From the NCBI GenBank assembly GCA_039640495.1, contig CP046864.1:3273001-3337000 (forward strand): a stretch of 64,000 bases of DNA. Reading direction: 5' to 3'. The notes beneath the pieces are model-generated. The model saw only the letters and a program-made list of their open reading frames with translations, was not told where the DNA came from and did not search any database. Below are positions 38,327 through 47,613 of this stretch, in pieces; positions within the stretch are counted from its first letter, which is position 1, and each line of letters opens with the position of its first letter. The stretch is from Rhodobacteraceae bacterium IMCC1335 (GTDB taxonomy: Bacteria; Pseudomonadota; Alphaproteobacteria; Rhodobacterales; Rhodobacteraceae). Position numbers and translations under genes: made by a program.

Positions 38327-39253
38327 TCATGAATTGAACCAAGCGATCACAGCTGGCACCGTTAAAATGCTGAAAAATGTCGAAATCAAGATCGAAGCGG
38401 AAACGCGCACCGGCGCAACCGCGTAATGCTGCGCCAAAATATAGACATTGCCCGCCACAGGCAGGGCTGCGGCCGCCACCATCACCGAAGCGGCATAAGA
38501 CTCGACTTGGAAAATAAAAAGCGCCGATATGGCTACCGCTGCAGGATGCATGACCAATTTCAAAAATGAAATCCAAGCGGCCACTTGCAGACGCTCGGCC
38601 GATTTAAAGGCCAAAGACGCGCCAATCGCAAATAACGCACCCGGTGTTGCCGCAGATCCCAGCATCGACAGAAACTCATCCAACGGCGCCACGATGGGGA
38701 TACCAAGACCCGACCAAATAAACCCCGCAGAAATCGACATGATCATCGGATTTTTCAGCAATCCTAAAACAAGCGCCCAAAGCGTAGCAAACCGCACTTG
38801 GCCTTCGCGCGAGCCAACGATCAACAACACGATTAAAGATCCAAATAATATCAAATCAACCGCGAGAACCATGACCACAAAGCCAATCGCTTCCGGGCCC
38901 ATCAGCAAGGTCAGCATCGGCACCCCCAAAAATCCGACATTGCCAATCACCGCGCAATGCGCCTCGATCGCAGCTTCGTCTAGAGGAACCTTGCGGCCCA
39001 AAGCCACCAGCAAGGCAAACCCATAGACCAAAGCCGATGCGCTTAAATAGGCAAAGATAAAATCTGGACGCAAGAGCGCGCTGAAAGGCAGCGTTGCCGA
39101 AAAGCGGAATAAAAACGCCGAAAGCGCAAAGTAAAAGACAAACTTTGTCAGATAACCTGTAGCTTCGGGAGTGAAAAAACCCCGACGCCCGGTTAAATAA
39201 CCCAGGCCAATTACGGCGAAAAACGGCAACGTTTTGAGCAAGATATCAATCAT
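38327..39253 (-). CDS. AEC family (auxin efflux carrier-like) transporter
   Basis: 308 residues with about ten hydrophobic segments in the AEC arrangement: L-P-F-F-A-V-I-G-L-G-Y near the start and the I-G-N-V-G-F-L-G-V-P-M crossover motif about residue 110, repeated in the second half (A-L-P-V-A-G-N-V-Y). Members export malate or other organic anions, but the substrate is open. ATG 39253 is preferred to the frame from 39289. Confidence 0.88.
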   Translation of the reverse strand: MIDILLKTLPFFAVIGLGYLTGRRGFFTPEATGYLTKFVFYFALSAFLFRFSATLPFSALLRPDFIFAYLSASALVYGFALLVALGRKVPLDEAAIEAHCAVIGNVGFLGVPMLTLLMGPEAIGFVVMVLAVDLILFGSLIVLLIVGSREGQVRFATLWALVLGLLKNPMIMSISAGFIWSGLGIPIVAPLDEFLSMLGSAATPGALFAIGASLAFKSAERLQVAAWISFLKLVMHPAAVAISALFIFQVESYAASVMVAAAALPVAGNVYILAQHYAVAPVRVSASILISTFFSILTVPAVIAWFNS

Positions 39254-39338
39254 AACGCAAGGCTGTATCAGGCAGGTGCGGCGCGTCAATTACTATCTTA
39301 TGCAGCCGGTCGCCGCCCCGTCAGGCCGCGCAGCCTTT

Positions 39339-40313
39339 TCATCCGCTGCCAATCACAATTCCGATCGCAAACACCAAGGATCCGCCAAGCACAACTTGAA
39401 ACGCCGCACGAAAAAACGGCGTTTGCATATACCGGTTTTGGATCCAGGCAATCGCCCATAATTCGATAAACACCACGATAAAGGCGATCAAATTCGCAGT
39501 CCAAATATCCGCGATCAAATAGGGCAGCGCATGCCCCAACCCGCCGATCGTTGTCATCACGCCCGCGGCAAAACCACGTTTCAAAGGTGAGCCGCGCCCC
39601 GATAATGCCCCATCATCCGAAGCGGCTTCGGTAAAAGCCATTGAAACCCCCGCGCCCAGCGCAGCCGCCAACCCTACCAAAAACGTGGTATGCGAGTTCT
39701 GGGTGGCAAAGGCCGTGGCAAAGATTGGCGCAAGCGTCGAGACAGATCCGTCCATTAAACCCGCCAAGCCTGGCTGTACCCAAGTTAGGATGAACTGGCG
39801 CTTGGCTTGAAACCCTTCTTCTTGAGCTGCCCCTGAGGAGGTTAAATTTTGCGACAGACCTTCTGCGCGCACTTTGTGGCGGGCTTCGCTGGCCGCCAAA
39901 TCACCCAGCAATTTTCGGCTGGCAGCATCAGAGCTGCGCGCCGCTGCCTTTCGATAAAAATCCTCGGCCTTGCGCTCCATCGCTTCTGCTTCCGCGCGAA
40001 TTTTTTCGATCCCCAAATTGGCCATAAGCCAAATCGGTTGACGGGCATAGAACCCAGCAACATGCTCGCGCCGGATCAGCGGAATAAACGCCCCAAACCG
40101 CGTTTCATGAAGCGCAATCAATTGCTGGCGATGGGCATCTTCTTCTTCGGCCATATCAGCAAACAAAGCCGCGCTATCCGGATACTCAGCCCGCAATTGC
40201 TGCGCAAAACCACTGTAAATTCGCGCATCATCCTCTTCAGAGGAAATTGCAAGCGCCAATATTTCCTGCTCTGATAAATCCGCGAACCGGCGCCTATGAA
40301 CGAAAAACCGCAT
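39339..40313 (-). CDS. mbfA: MbfA-type ferritin-like / VIT1 fusion, probable iron exporter
   Basis: 324 residues. The N-terminal about 150 form a ferritin-like (rubrerythrin) domain with E-E-D-D-A-R-I-Y and E-E-E-D-A-H-R-Q-Q (ExxH carboxylate and histidine ligands). The C-terminal about 150 form a CCC1/VIT1-type membrane domain (G-L-A-G-L-M-D-G-S-V-S-T-L and G-A-G-V-S-M-A). MbfA of Agrobacterium and Bradyrhizobium exports iron and gives acid and peroxide tolerance. I looked for an Irr box upstream and saw none. ATG 40313 is the preferred start. Confidence 0.9.
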   Translation of the reverse strand: MRFFVHRRRFADLSEQEILALAISSEEDDARIYSGFAQQLRAEYPDSAALFADMAEEEDAHRQQLIALHETRFGAFIPLIRREHVAGFYARQPIWLMANLGIEKIRAEAEAMERKAEDFYRKAAARSSDAASRKLLGDLAASEARHKVRAEGLSQNLTSSGAAQEEGFQAKRQFILTWVQPGLAGLMDGSVSTLAPIFATAFATQNSHTTFLVGLAAALGAGVSMAFTEAASDDGALSGRGSPLKRGFAAGVMTTIGGLGHALPYLIADIWTANLIAFIVVFIELWAIAWIQNRYMQTPFFRAAFQVVLGGSLVFAIGIVIGSG

Positions 40314-40439
40314 ATAATTTTTACCCTTACATTTATCTTGTGCCCGTAAACAGCGCTCTGTCAACGGCTGTTATACATCCAGATAGGTGCCAGCACGTAC
40401 AAGAAACGTAAAAGGTACTGCATCGCAGCTGCGGTTTTC

Positions 40440-40934
40440 TTATAAAGATCTATACAGGATCAGCGCATCAACATAGCCCTGTTTTGGATGCAAAAACGCT
40501 TGCGGAATCCGACCGATCGTTGCAAACCCATAGCGCTGCCAAATGGCCAGCGCGCGCTGATTGCTGGCCAAAACAAAATTGAACTGCATCGCCCGATACC
40601 CCTGCTGCTTGGCCTCAATCAACGCATGGTCGAGCATGCGCCGCGCAACCCCTTTTCCGCGCGCCGAAGGCGCAGTAATAAAGCCGCAATTGCAGATATG
40701 CGCACCGCCCCCCGGCTGGTTTGGGCGTATATAATAGGTTCCAACGGCTTGCCCTTCAACGCGAAGTATAAAGGCGGTTTTATTCGCTTCCATCCAATAG
40801 GCGATCGCGGCATCGCGATCGATCAATGGGTCAACCGCATAGGTGTCACCCGCGCTGAACACCGGCTGTAACAGCGCCCAAATGCGTTCTTCATCCGCCG
40901 ATGTCGCAGGGGTAATCTTTATCTTTTCCGTCAT
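40440..40934 (-). CDS. GNAT family N-acetyltransferase
   Basis: 164 residues, the standard GNAT length. The acetyl-CoA loop is S-A-R-G-K-G-V-A-R-R-M-L-D (Q/R-x-x-G-x-A, about residue 93), followed by a beta-bulge and the N-Q-R-A-L-A-I-W-Q-R-Y-G-F motif. The ATG overlaps the ClpP-like stop (ATGA), so the two are translated together. Acceptor unknown. Confidence 0.9.
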   Translation of the reverse strand: MTEKIKITPATSADEERIWALLQPVFSAGDTYAVDPLIDRDAAIAYWMEANKTAFILRVEGQAVGTYYIRPNQPGGGAHICNCGFITAPSARGKGVARRMLDHALIEAKQQGYRAMQFNFVLASNQRALAIWQRYGFATIGRIPQAFLHPKQGYVDALILYRSL

Positions 40935-41434
40935 TCTAATGCATCATAGCTAGAGACTATCTGTCCAACTAACCCATAGCTGATTGCGGCCTCAGCTGTC
41001 AGCCAGAAATTGCGTTTGGTATCTTGTGCAATTTTCTGCGGCGTTTGGCCTGTTGCGGCCGCGAACAAGAATTCAAATCGGGACCGCATTTGACGTATTT
41101 GTTCCGTTTGAATTTTCATGTCGCTGGCTTGCCCACCAATGCCGCCGCTGGGTTGATGCAGCAAGAAACGCGTATTGGGCAGGCAATAGCAGTTTTTTAA
41201 AGCCGCACCAATGAAGATTAGGGCGCCGGCGCTGGCACCGCAGCCGCTGCCAATACAGCGCACTTTTGGTTTAATGAATTTAACCATATTATGCAGCATA
41301 TCCCCCGATTCAACATGCCCTCCGGGCGAGCTAATGATCAAGTTTATAGGATCATCGCTTTTCTCAGAAAGTGCCAGCATATGTTCCACTGCCCTTTTTG
41401 CACTCATATGGTTTATCTCACCGGCAATGATCAC
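40931..41434 (-). CDS. ClpP-like serine protease paralogue, catalytic Asp replaced
   Basis: 167 residues from GTG 41434, of the ClpP crotonase fold. The catalytic Ser (G-A-S-A-G-A-L) and His (L-L-H-Q-P-S-G-G) are present. At the position of E. coli ClpP Asp171 (D-T-E-R-D-R-F) this protein has D-T-K-R-N-F-W, so Asp is Asn. It is not the standard ClpP; no clpX lies nearby. The N-terminus is short: an alternative frame starting M-F-D-R-H-F just upstream would join with one extra T. It is coupled to the GNAT gene. Confidence 0.85.
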   Translation of the reverse strand: MIIAGEINHMSAKRAVEHMLALSEKSDDPINLIISSPGGHVESGDMLHNMVKFIKPKVRCIGSGCGASAGALIFIGAALKNCYCLPNTRFLLHQPSGGIGGQASDMKIQTEQIRQMRSRFEFLFAAATGQTPQKIAQDTKRNFWLTAEAAISYGLVGQIVSSYDALE

Positions 41435-41545
41435 GTTTCGGCTTTTGAAAAATGGCGGTCAAACATTTTGGCAGATAGGCTATCTTGCTTGATATCGGTT
41501 TGACCAACTTAATCCACAGGTAACATCGCACTCTGCAACAGAAAT

Positions 41546-41560
41546 CACATACACTATGTG
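41546..41560. promoter_or_regulatory. Perfect inverted repeat upstream of the ClpP-like gene
   Basis: CACATAcacTATGTG, two 6-base arms with a 3-base spacer, lies about 110 bases upstream of the ClpP-like gene in a 200-base gene-free gap after adhC. It may be a dimeric regulator site; no regulator is known. Confidence 0.3.
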
Positions 41561-41634
41561 AATAGCCGAGTTTGTGGCATTAGTTAAGCAGTGGAACTCG
41601 CCTTAAGGCAATAATCACCTCCCTCAGCGATAGC

Positions 41635-42747
41635 TTAAAACACCACGACCGATCTTATACTTTCGCCTGAATGCATCAAATCAAAGGCTTTGTTGATATC
41701 CTCAAGATCCAAAACATGCGTGATCATCGGATCAATTTCCACTTTGCCATCCATATACCAATCAACAATCTTAGGTACATCGGTACGCCCGCGTGCACCG
41801 CCAAAGGCAGTGCCACGCCACACACGCCCCGTGACCAATTGGAACGGCCGCGTTGAAATTTCAGCCCCCGCTGGTGCAACGCCAATGATGATACTTTCTC
41901 CCCAACCCTTATGCGCGGCCTCTAAGGCTGTGCGCATCACTTGCACATTGCCAGTGGCATCAAACGTGTAATCTGCGCCGCCTTTGGTCAGGCCCACAAG
42001 ATGCGCGACCAAATCACCCTCAACCTCTGCAGGATTGACGAAATCGGTCATGCCAAACCGCGCTGCCATATCGCGCTTATCCGGGTTCAGATCAACGCCA
42101 ACAATCTGATCTGCACCGGCCATGCGCAAGCCTTGGATCACGTTCAGGCCAATGCCCCCCAAACCAAACACAATCGCCCTGCTACCAATTTCAACCTTGG
42201 CAGTGTTCATCACCGCGCCAAGGCCCGTGGTGACCCCGCAGCCAATGTAACAAACTTTATCAAATGGCGCGTCCGGATTAATTTTGGCCAGCGCAATTTC
42301 CGGCAAGACCGTGTGGTTGGCAAAAGTAGAGCACCCCATATAATGCAGTATCGGGGTACCATCGAGCATAGAGAACCGGCTGGTGCCATCGGGCATCACT
42401 CCACGGCCTTGGGTTTCGCGAATGGCCTGACACAGATTGGTTTTCGGGTTCAGACAATATTCACAGGTTCGACATTCCGGCGTGTAAAGCGGGATCACAT
42501 GATCCCCCGGCTTCAAACTGGTCACACCCGAGCCACATTCTAAAACCACGCCGGCCCCTTCATGGCCTAAAATCGCAGGAAACATCCCCTCTGGATCTGC
42601 GCCTGACAGCGTAAACTCATCCGTATGGCAAATGCCGGTTGCTTTTATCTCAACCAAAACCTCGCCCGCCTTCGGACCGTCAAGGTTTACCTCCATCACT
42701 TCCAGTGGTTGTCCCGCCGCAACTGCAACTGCCGCCCGTGTACGCAT
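41635..42747 (-). CDS. adhC: S-(hydroxymethyl)glutathione dehydrogenase / class III alcohol dehydrogenase
   Basis: 370 residues. It oxidises S-hydroxymethylglutathione formed from formaldehyde and can reduce S-nitrosoglutathione. Zinc ligands are visible: C-H-T-D near residue 37, G-H-E-G-A, and the structural zinc C-x2-C-x2-C-x7-C ([15 protein letters not shown]); the Rossmann G-L-G-G-I-G-L-N-V follows. The ATG at 42747 is preferred over 42753 because the GGGAGG site is then about 6 bases upstream instead of touching it. Confidence 0.96.
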   Translation of the reverse strand: MRTRAAVAVAAGQPLEVMEVNLDGPKAGEVLVEIKATGICHTDEFTLSGADPEGMFPAILGHEGAGVVLECGSGVTSLKPGDHVIPLYTPECRTCEYCLNPKTNLCQAIRETQGRGVMPDGTSRFSMLDGTPILHYMGCSTFANHTVLPEIALAKINPDAPFDKVCYIGCGVTTGLGAVMNTAKVEIGSRAIVFGLGGIGLNVIQGLRMAGADQIVGVDLNPDKRDMAARFGMTDFVNPAEVEGDLVAHLVGLTKGGADYTFDATGNVQVMRTALEAAHKGWGESIIIGVAPAGAEISTRPFQLVTGRVWRGTAFGGARGRTDVPKIVDWYMDGKVEIDPMITHVLDLEDINKAFDLMHSGESIRSVVVF

Positions 42748-42852
42748 GATCATCCTCCCAGTTTTGTGAAAACGATGCCGTATTTTCGAGCAAACTGCAA
42801 CGCATTATTCAGGCGCCTTAATGCCGTTTTCAAACCTCTGAAAGGCTTGCCT

Positions 42853-43296
42853 TTAATCAGTTTTATAGGCTTTGTGGCACGCCATACATCCACCGCCTAT
42901 AGCCCGCATACCGCCCCTTAAGGTGGCCAAGTCCGACACGTCAAGCACCTCAATAGCGGCCTCAAAAGCGGTGGATTTGGCAACAAAATCATCCCAATTC
43001 TTCCAAATAGCTGGCGCGGCTTGTGACAATGGATCTGTTTCATTCGCCTGAAACTTATCTACAACAGCTTGAGAAGCATTTAACAAACGCGCCTTTGCCG
43101 CTTGCGCATCCTTCGCATCAAACGCCACCGCGCCTTTCGCCATCTGCCCAATTTGGCCAAAAGATGTTTTGACCTCTTGCATCAAAATCATCCTAGCTTT
43201 CACCGCAGGGTTTTTAACCCCCTCATGCGCAAATGCAGGGGTGAGGCCCAAGCCGATGACCGCTAGGAAAGAAAACAAATGGATACGTGATTTCAT
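42853..43296 (-). CDS. Cytochrome c' / c-556 family protein
   Basis: 147 residues: a signal peptide (about 1-23, ending A-F-A-H), a four-helix body with two V-K-A/A-R-M-I-L-M-Q-type positions for the distal ligand, and a C-terminal heme motif C-M-A-C-H-K-A-Y, the usual CxxCH near the end of cytochrome c'. It is periplasmic and high-spin heme or c-556 type. Its location next to adhC suggests a loose link to formaldehyde or NO stress, which is inference. Confidence 0.9.
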   Translation of the reverse strand: MKSRIHLFSFLAVIGLGLTPAFAHEGVKNPAVKARMILMQEVKTSFGQIGQMAKGAVAFDAKDAQAAKARLLNASQAVVDKFQANETDPLSQAAPAIWKNWDDFVAKSTAFEAAIEVLDVSDLATLRGGMRAIGGGCMACHKAYKTD

Positions 43297-43427
43297 GGTG
43301 AATTCCTTATAACCAGAACATCTTGTGTGTTTTCGATAGAACCAAACTGGAAAAAATAAACCCTCAGTATGATTTTATAAAAATGCCATAAAGACAGACT
43401 CGACTCATCCCACAGATCTCCGATATA

Positions 43428-43442
43428 GAACAAAAGGTGAAC
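43428..43442. promoter_or_regulatory. LexA/SOS box before imuB
   Basis: GAACAAAAGGTGAAC fits the alphaproteobacterial LexA site GAAC-N7-GAAC exactly. It lies 20 bases before the imuB start, so imuB is probably SOS-repressed. Confidence 0.75.
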
Positions 43443-43462
43443 TAAATTAATGTACCCGTCCT

Positions 43463-45124
43463 ATGACACAGCGCCGTTTCTTATCCCTTTGGTTTCCCAG
43501 ATTGGGGGCCGAGCGTTTCTTACGCTTAGAAAATGATCTGGCTGATTTACCCTTTGCGATCCTGCAAGAGAGCGGGCAGGCACAGCGGCTCTCTTCGCTT
43601 TCACACAGCGCCAGCCTTGCTGGATTACACCCTGGTCAATCTTTGCGCGATGCCCAAGCACTCTGCCCCAAACTGATCACCCGCATGCGCAACCTACCCG
43701 GCGAACGCCAATTTTTATTGGCTTTATGCCGCTGGGCGGAAAAATTTAGCCCTTGGGTCACCACCGCTGCCGATGATGGCCTCTGCATGGATATCACAGG
43801 CTGCGCGCATCTTTTTGGCGGCGAGGATGGCTTTGTAAAACAGATTGCAAGCGAATGCGAAGATTTTCAGCTGAGTACCCGCCTTGGTTTGGCCGATACG
43901 ATAGGCGCGGCTTGGGCTTTGGCGCATTATCACCCAAGCCATGACCAATCGGATCGTAATGTGGATGCCCTCACTCAAGAGGCCAGAGCCACGCGCGTAA
44001 AATTACCCAAGCAGCGCTTTTCACAGCCGCGAAGGCAGGCGCAAGCGCTGGTACCAACAGGCAATCCACAACCAAAAGCGCAAATCGCCCCTCTTGGGGG
44101 CAGCCATAGCGCCTTAGCGGCCTTACCTGTGGCCGCGCTGCGCCTAGAAAGCTCTACAATCCATAATCTGCACCGCGTGGGTTTGCGCCAAATCGGTGAT
44201 CTAAGCGGGCAACCCCGCGCCGCTTTGGCGCGCCGCTTTGGCAAAGAACTTATGCTGCGATTGGATCAAGCTTTAGGGCGCGTTCCTGAACCCCTATCCG
44301 CCCAGCGCAAACCACCCCATTTTGGCGTGCGCATGAGCTTGCCAGAGCCGATTGGTCTGGCTGAAGATTTACGCGCCGCCTTAGATCGCCTTTTACCGCG
44401 GCTTTGCGACAAACTACGCGCCGCTGGACAAGGCGCACGGCAAATTGACTTACAAGTATTTCAAACCGATCAAACTCTTTCTTATATTCGGGTTCAATTG
44501 GCACAAGCGGGCCATACAATCGAGCGTATCCGCCCGCTTCTTCTGCTTAAACTTGAGACGATTGATATGGGGTTTGGCATTGATATGTTACGGCTTGAGG
44601 CCAGCCAAACCGAACCCATCACGCTCCGCACCACCCCAGCGCCCCTACAACAGACGCATCACAGCGCCACGCCCACAGGGGCTGACACCGATCTCAGCGA
44701 TCTGATTGGGCGGCTGGGAACGCGGATCGGCTTAGATCACGTAACCCGCCTGCATCCTGCAGAAAGCCATATTGCCGAGAAAACAGCTGTGGTCTTTGCC
44801 GCAGCTTGGTCAAAACCAGCGCCGGATTGGCCGAGGCCGGATCGCCCAAGGCCAAAACTGTTATGGCCACCAGAACCGGTAAGCGCCAAACAAATACCCG
44901 ATGTGCCACCAAGCTTCCGCTGGCGAAACCGGGTTTTAACCACAGCGATGCAACAGGGACCAGAGCGGATTGCGCCAGAATGGTGGCTGGATGATCCAAA
45001 TTGGCGCAGTGGCGTGCGAGATTACTGGCGTATCAACTGCGCAGAGGGTGATCAGCTCTGGGTGTTTTTTGCCCATGGTGGCGCCCGCAATGCAGGGTGG
45101 TATTGCCAAGGCAGCTTTACGTAA
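43463..45124 (+). CDS. imuB: ImuB-like Y-family polymerase-related protein, solitary
   Basis: 553 residues. ImuB is an inactive Y-family relative that recruits the error-prone DnaE2 to the sliding clamp. Seen are the start R-R-F-L-S-L-W-F-P-R-L-G-A-E-R-F-L, the helix-hairpin region (T-I-H-N-L-H-R-V-G-L-R-Q-I-G-D-L), the little-finger part and an extended C-terminal tail ending R-D-Y-W-R-I. The customary neighbours imuA and dnaE2 are absent in the window: a cytochrome gene lies before and ureidoglycine aminohydrolase after. Confidence 0.92.
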   Translation: MTQRRFLSLWFPRLGAERFLRLENDLADLPFAILQESGQAQRLSSLSHSASLAGLHPGQSLRDAQALCPKLITRMRNLPGERQFLLALCRWAEKFSPWVTTAADDGLCMDITGCAHLFGGEDGFVKQIASECEDFQLSTRLGLADTIGAAWALAHYHPSHDQSDRNVDALTQEARATRVKLPKQRFSQPRRQAQALVPTGNPQPKAQIAPLGGSHSALAALPVAALRLESSTIHNLHRVGLRQIGDLSGQPRAALARRFGKELMLRLDQALGRVPEPLSAQRKPPHFGVRMSLPEPIGLAEDLRAALDRLLPRLCDKLRAAGQGARQIDLQVFQTDQTLSYIRVQLAQAGHTIERIRPLLLLKLETIDMGFGIDMLRLEASQTEPITLRTTPAPLQQTHHSATPTGADTDLSDLIGRLGTRIGLDHVTRLHPAESHIAEKTAVVFAAAWSKPAPDWPRPDRPRPKLLWPPEPVSAKQIPDVPPSFRWRNRVLTTAMQQGPERIAPEWWLDDPNWRSGVRDYWRINCAEGDQLWVFFAHGGARNAGWYCQGSFT

Positions 45125-45252
45125 ATCGCTTTAAATATCGGGGATAAAAATAAGAACATAGTGGCACCGGATAGGTGGCTATGCCTTAAAATTTGCGTGT
45201 TTTACAAAGAAAAAAGCGCAAAACACAACAGCTTACATCCGGCACACCCTTC

Positions 45253-46074
45253 TTATGATAACGGCATTTGCCGATTCACATCCTTATAGAGCAAATACCG
45301 AAACGGACCCGGCCCCCCAGCATAACAGGCCTGTGGGCAAAACGCGCGCAGCCACAGAAAATCACCTGCCTCTACTTCCACCCAATCCTGATTCAGGCGG
45401 TATACGCCTTTGCCTTCTAAAACGTATAGCCCATGTTCCATAACATGGGTTTCGGCAAACGGGATCACCGCGCCCGCCTGCAGCGTGACAATATTAACAT
45501 GCATATCATGGCGCATATCTGCCGGGTCAACAAACCGCGTGGTGGCCCAAGCGCCATTCGTGCCGGGCATTTCTATCGGCGCAAAATCTGCCTCATTACA
45601 GACAAACGCCTCTGGCGCCTCTAACCCCTCGACAGCTTGATAGGTTTTTCTGATCCAATGGAAAACCGCAGCCTCTGCTTCCGCATTCACCAACGACCAT
45701 TCAGAGCCTGCCGGAATATAAGCGTAACCGCCTGGAGACAAAACATGCGTATCGCCAGATAGGCTCAAGGTGATGCTGCCCGATACAACGAAAAGCACCG
45801 CCTGAGCACTGGCATCCGTTTCCGGCCGCTCGCTGCCGCCCCCGGGGGTTAACTCAACAATCGATTGGCTGAATGTTTCCGCAAACCCAGAAAGAGGCCG
45901 CGCCAAAACCCACATCCGCATACCCGTCCAAAAGGGTAGAAAACTGGTGACAATATCGCTGTTGGTTCCGCCAGGGATCACGGCATAAGACGTGTTAAAA
46001 ACAGCGCGCCCAGTGATCAACTGGCTTTGCGGCGCAAGCCCACCCGAAGGTTTATAATATGAGGGAGATACCAT
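45253..46074 (-). CDS. allE: (S)-ureidoglycine aminohydrolase
   Basis: 273 residues, a bicupin. It converts (S)-ureidoglycine to ureidoglycolate and ammonia in allantoin breakdown. The N-terminus P-S-Y-Y-x-P-x-G-G-L-P/A-P-Q and T-S-Y-A-V-I-P matches UGHY enzymes; the C-terminal cupin carries the metal-site residues (E-T-H-V-M-E-H-G-L-Y-V-L-E-G-K-G). No other allantoin gene lies near. Convergent with imuB. Confidence 0.92.
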   Translation of the reverse strand: MVSPSYYKPSGGLAPQSQLITGRAVFNTSYAVIPGGTNSDIVTSFLPFWTGMRMWVLARPLSGFAETFSQSIVELTPGGGSERPETDASAQAVLFVVSGSITLSLSGDTHVLSPGGYAYIPAGSEWSLVNAEAEAAVFHWIRKTYQAVEGLEAPEAFVCNEADFAPIEMPGTNGAWATTRFVDPADMRHDMHVNIVTLQAGAVIPFAETHVMEHGLYVLEGKGVYRLNQDWVEVEAGDFLWLRAFCPQACYAGGPGPFRYLLYKDVNRQMPLS

Positions 46075-46311
46075 TTTTATTCCTTATACGCGCTGCAATC
46101 AGGCCTGAAAACCATTGTAAACCATGACCTGTCTAACCCAGAGCCTATCTCAAGATCCAGCCTGTTTCACGCAGCAATCTGCGACCTTTTATGATGATAC
46201 GCTTCAAAATCACAACGTATTCTGACGCAAGGCGACAAATTTCAATTGCACAAAGACGCATGGCAATCGCAGATCACCGTTTATATAGCCTGCCTTTGAA
46301 CCCTTTACCGG

Positions 46312-47613
46312 CTAAAGGTCTTCCGGTTCACCGACAATGAACATGCGCAATAATTCCGGGCGAAACAATTCTTTGGCAACGCGGTTTGCCTGCTGCAACG
46401 TCACTGCCATCACCTTTTTATTGCGGTTTTGCAAATAGCTCGGTTGCAACCCCTGTTGTTGCATGCCAACCAAAATTTGAGCGATCTGCGCATTGCCATC
46501 AAAACGCAACGGATAGGCGCCTGTAAGATAGGTCTGCGCCAATTGCAGCTCTGTTTCAGAAATACCATTACGGGCGATTTCATCCCATTCCTCGCGCAAG
46601 ATATCCACTGCTTCGGCCATGCGGTCATTGGCAGATGCAAACTGGCCGAGTAATAAATCTGCATATTTCCGAGACGCCAAATACGTGGACACCCCATAGG
46701 TTAATCCGCGCTCTTCGCGCAACGCCTGCATCAAACGGCTTTCAAACCCGCTGCCACCAAAGATGTGATTGAGAATGTAAGCCGCAAAAAAATCAGGGTG
46801 ATCGCGATCTAGGCCCAGATGCCCGAACAGCGCAACCGATTGTGGGGTTGGGAAGGGAACAATTTCAACACCCGTTGCCAGCGAAAACTCGGCATCTTTT
46901 GGCAAAGGCCAAGCGCTTTGGGCCGGTATATCTTTAAGCAGCGCATCCAGCAGCCGCCCCAAATCCTCTGCTCCAATATCGCCAACAGCAGAAATGCGGA
47001 TCCGATCCAGCACAAGCGCATTTTGATGCGCCTGCACAATGTGATCGCGAGTCAGCGCCTCTACGGTGCTGATGCGCCCGCTTAAATCGCTTCCATAAGG
47101 GTGCGAAAGTCCAAAGGCCTCTTGATTAAACGCTGCCCGTGCGATTTCAGCCGGGTCTTTGGCATCAGATTTTAACCCCGCAATAATCTGCGCCCGCACC
47201 CGCTCTATCGCATCTATATCAAACCGTGGCTCCAGCAATGTTTGACGCAAAAGACCCACAGATTGATCTTGGCTTTCGGTTAGAAACCGCGCCGAAACCG
47301 AAACTGAATCTGGATAGGTTTGATAAGAGAAAGAGGCGGCAAGGTTTTCCTTCGCTTTGGTGAAAGCCTGCGCATCCATATTGGCGGCACCTTCCTCAAG
47401 CAACGCCATCATAAGATTGACGCCCCCGCGCTGTTCAGCAGGCTCAATAGACGCCCCACCATCAAACAGCAGTTCAAGCGCGACAAAAGGAATACCGCGC
47501 TCTTCCACCAACCATGCTTTATGGCCATTAGGCGATGTGACCACCTGAATATCCGTGGCCGCTTGGCACAGCGTTGCGAAACCGGCCATTAAAAAAAACA
47601 GAACGCATCTCAT
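46312..47613 (-). CDS. M16 family peptidase-like protein without HxxEH (partner subunit)
   Basis: 433 residues from ATG 47613. It has a signal peptide (about 1-18), so it is periplasmic. At the zinc site it reads G-G-V-N-L-M-M-A-L-L-E-E-G where active M16 enzymes have HxxEH, so it lacks metal ligands. The C-terminal half keeps R-E-E-R-G-L-T-Y-G-V, the substrate-binding R/Y pair. It overlaps the active M16 gene by 4 bases (ATGA), giving an active/inactive pair as in FusC-like or mitochondrial-type heterodimers. Confidence 0.92.
   Translation of the reverse strand: MRCVLFFLMAGFATLCQAATDIQVVTSPNGHKAWLVEERGIPFVALELLFDGGASIEPAEQRGGVNLMMALLEEGAANMDAQAFTKAKENLAASFSYQTYPDSVSVSARFLTESQDQSVGLLRQTLLEPRFDIDAIERVRAQIIAGLKSDAKDPAEIARAAFNQEAFGLSHPYGSDLSGRISTVEALTRDHIVQAHQNALVLDRIRISAVGDIGAEDLGRLLDALLKDIPAQSAWPLPKDAEFSLATGVEIVPFPTPQSVALFGHLGLDRDHPDFFAAYILNHIFGGSGFESRLMQALREERGLTYGVSTYLASRKYADLLLGQFASANDRMAEAVDILREEWDEIARNGISETELQLAQTYLTGAYPLRFDGNAQIAQILVGMQQQGLQPSYLQNRNKKVMAVTLQQANRVAKELFRPELLRMFIVGEPEDL

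Noticed and set aside
37777..38337. A 186-codon plus-strand open frame over yaiI
   Set aside because: It is antisense to a recognisable YaiI gene and has no domain pattern.
40314..40420. Search for an Irr (ICE) box before mbfA
   Set aside because: No TTTAGAA-type inverted repeat was found, so no iron-regulator site is reported.
41506..41522. TTAATCCACA, similar to a DnaA box
   Set aside because: It has one extra base compared with TTATCCACA and there is no cluster of boxes or an origin-type gene nearby.
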